A DNA stretch of 59,276 nucleotides from Folioceros fuciformis. Taxonomy: Eukaryota > Anthocerotophyta > Anthocerotopsida > Anthocerotales. How positions within the stretch are numbered: position 1 is the stretch's first letter; every line of letters begins with the position of its first letter. Below are positions 22,045-32,900 of this stretch, one piece after another. The notes under the pieces were generated by a model. The model worked only from the letters and a program-made list of their open reading frames with translations, was not told the DNA's origin and searched no databases. Made by a program: the position numbers and the translations under genes. Where the stretch lies: contig JBNGIO010006060.1 of assembly GCA_049999805.1 (NCBI GenBank), forward strand, positions 131,069 to 190,344, given 5' to 3'.

Positions 22045-25000
22045 ATGGAAGCCCTAGGAGGATCGTCGGCGCTGTTGTCCTGCAAGAGGACCGGATCTGA
22101 CGAACACGGTGAGCGGAAATGGGAGGTGAACCCTACCGGATTCTCATCGCCTTGCCTTGTGGATGGACGCGGGTGTGGAATCGGTGCTGCATTGGCCGGG
22201 CAGGCAAGGCTGGTTGGGCTGCGGCGGAGCAGCATTTCTGGCCTGGAGATGCGTCCTGGGCGGAGGCTGAGGGGGCGGAACGTGATGCCTGCGTTGTACA
22301 GGGCCTCCGGGTCAGATAGGGAGGCCCTTGCAGGGCAACTGGGGCAGTGGTTGCAGGACAAGGGATTTCCGGATCAGGTGTGTGGTGGAATTGTGATTCT
22401 GCGGTTCTTGTTGGAGGAGTGGTGTGGGACTGACGAATGTGCCCGCTTCTAGGCCGTGACACTGAAGGACTTTGGGGATGAAGGTCTGGGCTGTGCCGCC
22501 AGAGTGCCGCTCAAGGTACTGAAATGCGTTTCCGGGGGTGAGGCTGGGGATGGTTTGCAATGTTGTGCTTATGGTTTTTGTTGTTGCGATGAAAGAGCAG
22601 CCGGGTGACGTTGCTTTGAGAGTGCCTGAAAAGTACACAGTGACAAGCGTGGATGTCGCTGCTCACCCTGTGATTGCCAGCCTTGCGGCAGGTATGTCCT
22701 CTCTTGCGTAGATTGTGGTGGTGATCTTTACGGTTTCGATTGCGGCTACGCGGTGGAGATGGGGAGAACGTCTACTGTCTTACTCTTGTTGTCGATCTGG
22801 CAGGGAGAGGAGATTTAATTGGTCTCACCTTGTGGTGCATGTATGAAAGGTATCAAGCACAGAGGTCTTCATGGTACCCCTTCCTTAGTGTGTTTCCCGA
22901 GACCACTCTGAGCCCTTTGTTGTGGACACCCGAAGAACGTCAAACGCTTCTGGCGGGATCTCCCGTCCTGGGTACACTACCGCACTTTTTCAGCTTCCCC
23001 TACATTGCTCGGAGGGTCAGGGCTTCATGCATGCGTGCGTTAGTGGGTGACGTCTCTGTCCTGTTAGTCCCACCTTTTAGACGTAGGTCGGTGTATCGGA
23101 TCGACCTCATGAGTCTCAACAAATTCCCTTTGCCCCTGCAGATGCTCGCAAGTGATTTTGTGTAGAGTTGGAAATTGTGTTGCTAGTGACAAGCGTAGTG
23201 AATGTTGGGTCCTTGGAATCTCCAGAGGAGGTTAAGCAGCGCCTTGGGGATTTGGAAGGGGCTTACGTTGAATTAAGGGATATTTTTGAGAAGGACCCTG
23301 AGGTACTGTTCAACCATGTGCACCTCGCCAAACTTGCCCCGTGGGTCTCATATATGCAGCATGTACTTGGTCTTGCGTTGCAAGCTTTGCCACTGTGTCT
23401 GATGCATGTCAACAGGTGTTCCCTCGCGCGCATTTCTCATTGGAAGCTTTTAAGCTCGCCTTCTCTATTGTTCTATCACGTGCCATTTATCTTCCTACAG
23501 TGGATGTCTTCGCTCTGGTACACGGCTATCAACTTTGTGTGTCTGTTGTGGAAGTCTATTTGAAATGAGGTCTGGACCCATAACTCAAGACCCATGAACC
23601 AGGTTCCTTATGCAGATGCTGTAAATCACAGAGGCGATTGCAATGCTAACCTAGATTTCAGCATTGAAGACCAAGCTGTAAGCTCAGAGACTCACCTGTC
23701 TCCTCATTCAACATGTGCCAGCTAGCAGACGCAACTATTAACAGTGGATTGTGACCAGCTTTTCAGGCTTTTTCATGACGTCACTGTTGTACTTGCAGGT
23801 GGTCCTGAAGGTTGATCGCAGCTACAAAGTTGGAGAACAGGTGTTTGTGACGTATGGATCAAACAGACCGAACTCAGATATTTTGATAAGGTGCTCCCGA
23901 GTTCATTTTAGTCAGCCATGACATTTATTTAGCTGCCGGGTATAGCTCTGCCACAAAGTGGGGACCCCCTAATGTCGAACTATTTTGGAGCACCTTGTTG
24001 AGGTGATCCCCATGTTGTCTTCCCAGTTATGGTTTTGTGGATGAAGCAAACAACAACGACTTCGTGGAACTTGAGGTATGCACTGGGTATTGGACAATTT
24101 GTGGTGATTTCTTTTAGAGTCCGGTGTCAATGCATTCCTATGACTTGTTGGAGACTGTCGTGTGTTTTCAGGTGGGATTAGTTGCAGCCGATGGCTTGAG
24201 GAGTTTGAAGCAACAAATAGTGGATGCTTCCAGCTTTGGTGTGACTCAAAAGTTTCCACTGTTCATCAACAGATTCCCGACACAGGTCAAAACATCGGCT
24301 TCAGAACCAAAGTTTTTTTTTTTTGGGGGGGGTCTCCTATTATGGGAAATCTAACATGTTGCCTTCGTTCCGAATGACCTTTGACAGTTGTTAACTTATA
24401 TGAGGCTTGTGAGGGTGCAAGATCCTGCCCTTTTTGCGAAAATAGATTTCGAAAAGGATGTCATTGTCGATCAGGTATCTCAACCAGTCGGTCATTGAAG
24501 TGCATTTGCAGCTTCACATGCAAGAGTACCACCTGACAAAGAGCTGGGGCTTCTCAAGGCAAATGAGTATGAAGTGCTGATGCTTCTGATGGGAGAATGC
24601 CGCTCGAGGCTTGCTAGTTATCAAGGAGGCATTGATGAGGAAATTCGTCTTCTGAAACAGGTATAGTCCAGTTTCTCATCGTAAAGAATCTGGCTAAGGT
24701 CTCACTCTCCAGTGGTGGATCAGCGATTTGTGGCTCACTGTCATTTGTGGCCCTGCAGAAACTCTCTCCGAAACAAAGAGTGGCTGCCCAATTACGCTTA
24801 GCAGAACAGAGAATATACAGCAACACCATGGGAGCGCTTCGAAGCAGACTGGCACCTATTAGAGGAATACCAACCAAAGGAGGAGGCTTGAAAGTGAAGC
24901 TCTTGGCTGTTCTCTCAAACCTCCATTCGTCGCCATGTCTGAGTTGCTGCTCTCTTGTGGTACAGTTTGCGGAGTCCGTGTTTTGACCCCCCCCTCTACG

Positions 25001-25111
25001 GTGCCGCCGTGGGTGCAGGACCCCAACTCTGATATCAAGGAGATGTTCGACATGGTGGAGCAGGTCGCTTCAGCGCCAGCGAAGCTCTTTTCCAAACTAT
25101 TCCAGAAGTAA
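22045..25111 (+). CDS. SET-domain protein-lysine methyltransferase, Rubisco-LSMT class
   Basis: SAM-dependent lysine methyltransferase of the plant LSMT-like group, whose plastid members methylate Rubisco large subunit or fructose-bisphosphate aldolase. Fourteen exons join in frame: 22045-22377, 22453-22515, 22601-22691, 22804-22971, 23226-23302, 23416-23517, 23603-23677, 23799-23890, 24027-24075, 24172-24285, 24388-24474, 24559-24660, 24759-24893 and 25019-25111 (526 residues). The first 90 or so residues are Arg/Gly/Ser-rich and transit-like. The split SET domain shows GDEGLGCAARVPLK, LTLWCMYERY, VFPRAHFSLEAF, VPYADAVNHRGDCNANLDF (NH motif) and FVTYGSNRPNSDILISYGF with the catalytic Tyr, followed by the Rubisco-substrate-binding-type helical region. 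The acceptor of exon 12 is a choice: the site at 24558 keeps frame, while a pyrimidine-rich site upstream does not. Confidence 0.92.
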
Positions 25112-26520
25112 GGAACTGTTCGGAGTGAAGACACTGGCACAGTGCGTTACTCAAGTTCTTCTGAAAGACGGTCCTTTCCGACGGTGTATGTAGATGATAG
25201 CTCGAAGAGAAGTTATCACAACCGATGTTGGAGGTGACATGGTTCAGTCTCAAGCCATGAAGTGAGAGTCAAGGAACTGATATCTGCGAGCGCTGTGGGG
25301 ATTCTCCTTGAGTGGACGTAACCCCTCGAAAGCCAAAAGTAAGGGCAAGTAGCGGGTGTCTGCACACTCGCATTTTGCCAAATGAATCAACGCACGAGTG
25401 TCCAGACTGTTGCGACAGCTACTGGAACAGCAATCGAGCGCCTCTTAGGCCAACGGAAGAAATCGCATTGACCACACCCTGGATACAGAGACGGAGAGTT
25501 GCAGTAAGAAGTTAAGGTCAAAGAAATGAAAATCCTCGTCCCTGTTTTGTTGAGCAACGACCTTTACTACCTGCTGCAGCCAGGCGGACTGTAAAACATC
25601 GCAAGGGAATTTCAAGATCTCTGAGGTCACGGAATCCGTGGCACCAACCAATTGGGAGGCGGAAAAGATGGAAGCATATTTCGTTCCTGCAGAGTCAGTA
25701 CAACTGTAGCCTGTGGTCACATCCGCGTTTCAGGACAACTTGCATGGATCAGGCTCTTCTCCATGCGCGAGAATGCTGTAAACACCTGGTCGGGATTGAG
25801 CCCTAGCAGCCCCCACCAGGTACGTACGTCCTCCCGCTCCAGATGATAATCGTGCATTTTCTTCATTCCAGCCTGGATATTCTTGAGAGCCTACTTTGCA
25901 GGGAAGCAACGACGACCATTTTGGTTGCTTCGGTGAGCTCCAGGGAAACTCGTTGCGATTCGGACAGAGCGAGGGAAGTCGAGACGCGGCTGTGTCGTGG
26001 AGACATTTGCGTAGTGTGAAAGTACGTATTGTCAGCGTCCTGCACTTCAGATGTGTTCCTGCTGCCGTGTATTGCGATTGAGCGTTACCAGGGGAGCGTG
26101 GGAAGGCTACCAACCGCTGTTCCGCGCACCAGTCACAAGGACTGGAAAAACGAAACAAACCCCGGATGAATTCAAATCCACCACAATTCCGGGCTTGTGC
26201 TTGGTATGAGCCTCTCGAATATTTTAAATTCCAAAAATCTTCGATTGTCTGGATGCCTGTGAGATGACAGTCAGCATATGATCAGCACATCTCAGACTTC
26301 CTTGGTTTCAACTTGTCGCATAGGATAGCAAAAGCATCGGATTCCCAATGCACCCACTATTCACCCATTTCCTAATTCGGACCAGTGCACCTAGATCACA
26401 AAGCTGAGATCCAGTGTGGCTAGATCGGACGCGTGCTTTGCTGCTCAGCAGTATAGGGAAGTAGCAGCGAAGCAGAAACGTTGTGGATCGGACGTGCTTA
26501 GAATTCGCTCCCGGACAGTC
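25112..26520. other. Intergenic, 3' flanks of SET and GT61 genes
   Basis: About 1.4 kb between a plus-strand and a minus-strand gene end. The only coding-looking stretch is a minus-strand frame at 25866-25717 (49 residues, containing WWGLLGLNPDQVF). It has no resolved partner exons and is listed as a finding, not as a gene. From 26160 to 26520 I see nothing. Confidence 0.4.
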
Positions 26521-28171
26521 CTAGGAATCCCAGTCGTGAAGCCAGTGGTATGTTAAACGATCACCGGGATGGTCAGGGTAGCCGAAGGACTGAATGATCT
26601 GGCCGAGCTTGTTGGTATCAATGCTGTAGTCCGGCACACCCGTGTAGGGATCCAGACACAAGGTGGTGTTGCCCCGGCTCGGGTTTGGCACTGCGTCCAG
26701 GAAGGGATTGGAGGTATCATGTTTCAAAGCAAGAGCTCCGGCATTGACGTGCATCCATGTGTGCATCACCGAGAGGTCGGAGTGGTTGTAGCCGCTCCAG
26801 TTACAAGGCCCGAAGATCTCCACCACACCGGCTCCCTCCGGGAGGCAGAATGTTGCCCACGTGTTGGCTCCATGGGCTATGACGAGGATGTCTGTCTGGG
26901 AGAAGACGGAGAAGACGTCCGGGAAATCGTAGGACGTCAGTCCATTTGCGATCATGTCATCCAGGGAGTGCACCGCGAGTCTGGGGCGGGACATGTTCCC
27001 GAGGAAGCCCAGGACTTGGTCGCTGTTGGTCACCCTGCGTCTGATGGTGTCGTGCCGCCCGTAGTACAGGACTCTCAGCGAGGACGGGGGCACGGGGATC
27101 AGGGGAGGGGGATCGTACCCGAAGAATCGGAAAACAGATGCCCGGAAGTTCTGGATCGCAGGCTTGTAGATCTTTGGCGGAAGCCTGGTCTGGTCAATCC
27201 TGTCCCTGTCATGCATCTGAAGCAGCAGGCGCTCGAAGCAGGCCGGCCGTGTCTGGTTCTGCAGGAGAAGGTAATCGGAGCCTGGCGCGAGCTCCATGAG
27301 CATCCTTGCCTGCAAGCCAAGGCGTCGCTGTTCAGACCCTTGCAAACCTGTATTGTACGAAGGCATATCTGCTGGAAGCTTTGTAGAGGAAGCTCACCTG
27401 CCACAGCAGCTGCTTCCTGTCGTCGATGTGCTCGCTTTCTTGCAGCCATTTGCTGAACCTGTGGACCAGGAAATGGTGCACCGGCTTCGGAGTGGTGGCG
27501 TTCAGGGGAGCAACAAACCCTGCCAGATGCGGCCATGTCCGCTCAGCCCAGTTGTGCATCGCGTTCCCCACGTATGCCACGAAATGCAAGGTATTCCCAG
27601 GGATCCAGCTGTGGTGCTCGGGCAGCCCGCCGGAGGCGTGTTGCACTCCGGTGCACGTGTCCGTGCTCTGGTTTCCACAGGCGCCGTAAAGATCGTTCCA
27701 GAGGTAGTACAGCTCCTCGTCCGCGGTCAGGTTCCCCAGCAGCTCTGCTGCCGACATGTCCAGGAGCAGCAGGGTCTCGTCCGGAAAAATGCACACGTTC
27801 TCCACCGCCAGAATCGGGAACTTGAAGACGTTGTTGTTAGCCAGGAAGCGCGAGCTGTGGCCAGCTCCCGCGTATGTGTTAGGTCGGAAGGAGTCCACAC
27901 TTACTGCCTTCATCCTTTCATAGTAAGCATGATGCAGGCTGATCTGCGGGGCAGGTGACAGCCGGCCAGATGAATCCGGCGCCCTGTCTGATCCTGGCCC
28001 AGCGCTCCCCTGGAAAAGACTAGTTGATTGCCAAGTTGCCGCGGAGAAGCAGATCTTGGAGCCCTGTGGGGACAGCGTGCTCAGCCTCAAGAAAGCAATG
28101 ATCATTGTGGCCAGCACCACAAGCAAAACCGCCGGTGCTAACCTGCAGTTGTGAGATGCAAGAGCTTTCAT
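26521..28171 (-). CDS. GT61/DUF563-like glycosyltransferase, type II membrane protein
   Basis: Predicted Golgi-type glycosyltransferase. Two exons, 28171-27398 and 27327-26521, are joined across a 70-bp intron and give 526 residues. The N-terminus is a short cytosolic tail and signal anchor (LAPAVLLVVLATMIIAFL), then a variable Ser/Pro-rich stem and a lumenal domain. The C-terminal half matches the DUF563 pattern: YYGRHDTIRRRV, a region ending in TDILVIAHGANTWATFCL (the GxHGA-type loop is changed to AHGAN), then PEGAGVVEIFGP. Several NxT/NxS sequons suit a lumenal enzyme. Known GT61 members transfer xylose, arabinose or GlcNAc, but donor and acceptor cannot be predicted here. The start Met is the first in the frame before the signal anchor. 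It is divergent from the Nudix gene at 28789. Confidence 0.8.
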
Positions 28172-28788
28172 TGTTTTCCGCTGATCCAGAACGCAGCCTC
28201 ACTTCATCTGCATGGCAGAAGCTTTCATCCGGTCTTGCCCACTATGGCCGACAGCAGTCCGGTCGGCGGGAACGGGGTAACGACTGGTTCGGCCGTTAGA
28301 AAGGAACAGACTCACGTACAAACTTCCATTTCTTTGCAAGTCTTTTTCAGTGTTGAAGAAAGGTCTGGGGTGGATGACGATATAGCCAAGGAGAATGGGA
28401 TGGGTGAAATGGGGAGGAAAGATGCATGGCATGCCACAGTGCAGAATGCAGATGGGGCAGGATCTGAAAAGCAGGGTACGAGCATTGGCAGTCCTTGGAG
28501 CCTCACCGTAGTGGATGATGGCATTAGGGCAAGACGTTTTGAAAGGCGTCTCTGGTTGCACGTCGACCTCGTGCCAAGATTGTGAACAGTCATGGGAATC
28601 GTGCGTCTCCTTGGAACCTGTGACAGCCAGCAGGCTTTTGAAGATATCAGCACTCCTCTGATTCCATCTGAGAAGCAGCAGCTACTAATAATCTTGGTTC
28701 CTGTGGCCTCGGCATCTCATAACCAATATGTTCTCAGTACAAACAGACATTTCTCTGGGTGTAGGTGGGCTGCCCCCTTCGGTCCAGG
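28172..28788. promoter_or_regulatory. Divergent intergenic region between GT61 and Nudix genes
   Basis: About 620 bp that must hold both promoters. I see no clear TATA box, G-box or repeat. Frames that stay open here show no homology. Confidence 0.4.
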
Positions 28789-29659
28789 ATGTTCAAGGCG
28801 TCGCACCCTCACTTTGTGACAGGCGCTTTCAAGCCCCAGAATGTGTTTCTGGAGTCTCATGAATACGGTCTGGCCCTGGACTGCCTTGTTAAAGCCTGCA
28901 CAGACCTTCTCATTCTCGACAGCGACGGGCCTGAAGGCCGGGTTCTGCTGGGGAAACGCATCGTGGAGCCTCAGCCCGACTGGTGGTAAGGGTTTGCTTT
29001 TTCTCCTTGCCAGACGGATGCAGCTTGGCTGCAGTTGCCGACATCTGAAATGCTCATCTGGCACCAGGTTCATGGGAGGACGGATGAAGCCGGGCGAGAC
29101 ACCTGAGCAGTCCATGTCACGCCTGGTTGCCAGAGAGTTGCACCTCAAGGTGGATCCCAGTCGCTTCCTCCCACTTGGCTGCCATTCTTATGTTTGGGCA
29201 AGACGGCAACAACCTCCCGAAGACAACGGAACCTGTGACATTTCCGTTGTCTTCAGTCTGGCGCTCGACGCTGGCGAAATCTCCAGCATTCATATGGATG
29301 AAAACGAGTACTCGGAATTCAGGTCAGTGTTCTATCTGTCCGCCTGCTTCTGGCTGTGTTTGTGCACGCCACTGCAGATCTGAACCGTGGCCAATCTGCA
29401 GGTGGTTCACGTTGTCGGACATCGTTGGTGAACCACATTTTCACCCGGCACTTAGGGCATCGGTCAGGTCCGCCTAGTCCCGAAGTTTTCTCGTGGGTTC
29501 CGCCAGAGTTTTTCACAGCTGAAACTTGTATCGTTGTGCAGGGATCTTGTGGCGAGGCATGCCTGGAACCGATTGAAGCAGGTTGTGGCCTCGGATTGCT
29601 CGAATGAGATCGCAGAAGCCGCAAGGAAACTAGTTGCCCTGTCTCTCCAACCAATCTAG
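28789..29659 (+). CDS. Nudix-fold hydrolase with GDP-mannose-hydrolase-like box
   Basis: Four exons join in frame: 28789-28985, 29068-29322, 29402-29467 and 29542-29659, giving 211 residues. The Nudix region is WFMGGRMKPGETPEQSM followed by SRLVARELHLKVD. The first part, G-x5-E, fits the Nudix consensus. In the following R-E-U-x-E-E part the first two Glu are Leu and Arg, and only the last Glu remains. GDP-mannose mannosyl hydrolases are a known Nudix branch with a similarly altered box and different metal use, so a nucleotide-sugar substrate is possible (inference). No transit or signal peptide is obvious. The C-terminal helix (DLVARHAWNRLKQVV) follows the fold. The gene ends about 250 bp from the convergent Dicer gene. 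Confidence 0.8.
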
Positions 29660-29912
29660 GCGCCATGCTGTGCAAGTAGCCGAAGCACACTTCGCTCTCA
29701 ATCAGTCATACCATCTCCCCTTCTACCATGTCACTATTCCTAAAGCAGCTGGTGTGGCTGAGGTGAGGTATTGACCGCGTGACCACGAAGGTTGCTAGGA
29801 GCCAGGTTTGCAGATGCACAGGTCCCGCTTCAGAACTTCTCGCCGTTGAGGAGTTAGTAGGCGCTGTACAGATGCCGACCTTCGGACTTCTGGAAGCTTG
29901 GTATACAAAATG

Positions 29913-32900
29913 TTATGAGATATTCAAGCTCGCAAGATACTCCACAGCGGTTTTCGCGGCTGACTCCATGGCTGCTTTTTTGGATGACAGTTTGGAGCCC
30001 TCGTAGAAGAATTTCTGCATGGGGGGAACTGCCACTCCTACCTCGAAGTGAAACCTGCAGAAGAAGGGATGGTCATGCTGCTGCTTTGAGGAGGGAGATG
30101 AAGTGTTGATCCGTGGTGAGTCTTGAAGCAACTTACTCCGCGGGAAGGCATCCATCCACCCTGTTGAGAGGGCGGAAGTCAGGGGACGGCCACTTCTTTC
30201 GAGCGCAGATCTCGTGAAGCCTTGATCTGTAGTAACCAGCGTGTATCTCGTCATTTGGTACTGGATCTGCATCCGGAACTTAAGTCAGCCAGGAGAGAAT
30301 GGACACGGACTGAAACATGAGCAGTCGAGCTCCCTGAGGACAGGGATACCTGGTGCAGACTGGGTTTTGGAGGCTTGTGGCCGGCTCCTTTCCAGCTCTG
30401 ACATCTGTCTTAGAAAAGGAGCGTAGTCTTCTGCTGGTATCCCCCTCACGGAGACCAGCGGAGTTCGGGATTCAGAAGTTGCTGTCTTAGAATGTCCAGA
30501 CTTCCGGCCTATCTGANNNNNNNNNNTCCTGAGATCCTCCAAGTATTTCAAAATCAGATCTTCGGCTGCAGTACTCTGGCCATGCCCACTGGATGACGAG
30601 TTCGATAAACCCATTCCTACATGCGGCCGTGTCTTGCAGTCGACAGGAGATGGTCGCCCGATTTCTGTTAGACCATGTCTGGTAGGATCAGGGACTTCGC
30701 CTACCTGAACGCTCTGCGCAGATGGCATTTCCAGTGAAGGTGCATCATGTTCACGAGAAGCAGTACCAGCAGTCTCACCACCTTTAGACGTTCTGCGGTT
30801 GTGCATTTGAACATCCTCAAAACATTCACTCTCTACTCCTATCCTGTTCATACAACCTGCAACTTGAGAATGGATTTCATCCGCCTGTGAACGGCTCCCG
30901 TCTTGCTCTGACCGTAATCTTAAGAAATGAGCATAATCTGATGCTGGTATTCCGCTCAGGAAGTCCGTCGTAGTTTCAAACTGAGAAACCGCAGGCTTCG
31001 ACGATCTATACTTTGAGCCTGCCTCACTGGCCGCCCCTACAACAGTAGGAGCTACGGTTGGCCTCATATCAGTTTGGAGTTTATCACCACCCCTGCCCAA
31101 CTTTAAACTCATGGGCAGCTGTTGCTCCCTTAACATGAGATTCTTCAAGTGTATCAGCTCGTCTACAGCTGCAGTATCATGTCTAAGCCCCCTGGATGAT
31201 GAGTCCACAGCGCCATTTTGCACCTGGGACCTTACCTCACATTCGACAAGACTTGGTCGAACAGTTCCTGCGGTGGCATATATAGGGTCAAGGCATTCGG
31301 GCAACTTGGCACGGTATGCAGATTGTTGTTTCGGTGGAGGTGAATCGTGCCCAGCAGAATCACTTGCACTCTGACCATTCTCAGACGGTTTGTGGCTACA
31401 AGTGTGTATGTACCCACCTCCTTCACCCTCTACTCCACTATGGTTGAAAGAGCTTTCAACTTCCATTGAATGCATTTCCTAAAAGTACAGGAAAACGCCA
31501 GTGAGGATCAAGTTGTCCCGTCTTTTACACGTTCCACACGCATGATGCAATAGAGTTTTGAGGAAAGCAGAAGCACAGTAAAGACCTGAGAGTACGAGTT
31601 GTCTAGGGACTCAGGTCTCGTCTCCATAACTGAAGGCACTGGCCTATTACGGTTCGCCAGGTCAATCATTTCCTCAGACATAGAAGCAGCAGTCACGCTC
31701 CTCGACTCTTCTCCACCCCCTCTCGTATCACCACCTTTAATCGAGCTCAGTACTTCAACAAGCTCATGCCTCAAGTGCCGGAAACCTTTGCTCTGCAATC
31801 ACAACCAGACGCTGAGAGAACAAAAGCCAACGAGTAGTCCAACAACTACATGGACTGCTCTCCTCTAACCTCCAACTGATTCAATGCATCTTGCGCAGCA
31901 ACCCTTTTTGCACTTCCGCCGTCCACCTTCTCCCCGTTTCCTGTGATAGTCGCATCTTTGATTGTAACAGTTGCTGACACGGATACCGAGTTGTCACCGA
32001 GCTGTGTTTTATATTCTGGTGTACCCCACGAATTTGACTGACAAAGCTCCAGAAGCTCACGAACTGGGTGAATGGCGACAGTCTCTGGAGTGGCTATCGG
32101 CTGAAGCAATGGCTCAAATACAGCCCATACCTTATCAATGTCAAAGTTTGAATCTACCAACACAGCTCCAGCTAAGGATTCCACCAAGTCTCCCAGCACC
32201 TAATCACGTGTGATCAGTCATGCGTTGGGCTAAGGACAACCTTATCACAAAGATAAAACTTGAACACCACACAACCGTATCTACTGACCTTAGGAGCCTT
32301 GTCACCTTCCCATGTCTCTAGCAGATTGTCTTGCAGGAGTAACACAAACTCCTTTAATTGCTTAGACAGCGAACCGGAGTTGTGACGAAGAAAGTTGTGC
32401 AGATTATGTCGAACTGCTATTCGTGCGAAGTGGTCATTACTTACTGACGCAGACCGTAGGTCCGTGAGAAGTCCCGGCTGCAACTCAGGAAATTTTGTGT
32501 AGAGATATTTGGTTATCAGGAAGTCCAGTACAGCATCTCCCAAAAATTCCAGTCTCTGATCACGCGAAACAAAGAAGTTAGGCAGAGGACTGCCATGTCA
32601 AAATCGAATTTTAGAACGTCAACCGCAAAGGAAAGCACACGAACTTCTTGAAATGAAGAACTAACCTGATAACAGCCAATTACAGGATCAGAGTGTGAGG
32701 CATGGGTGATAGCTTGAACCATAAGAGCTTTATTTCTGAAAGTGTATGCCAGTGCACGCTCAAGCCGTGGAACTCCCTTTACTTCCATGCAATTCTGAGC
32801 CTGGAACTTGAGAGAGGGATCAAAATCTACTGCTATACCCATCCACCCCATGAACGCTAAGCAACTATCAGGACCGCACTCAACCAAGTGCATACCGATC

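Noticed and set aside
26569-27958. Plus-strand open frames of 295 and 220 codons
   Set aside because: They are antisense to the GT61-like glycosyltransferase exons, whose minus-strand reading has a signal anchor and family motifs.
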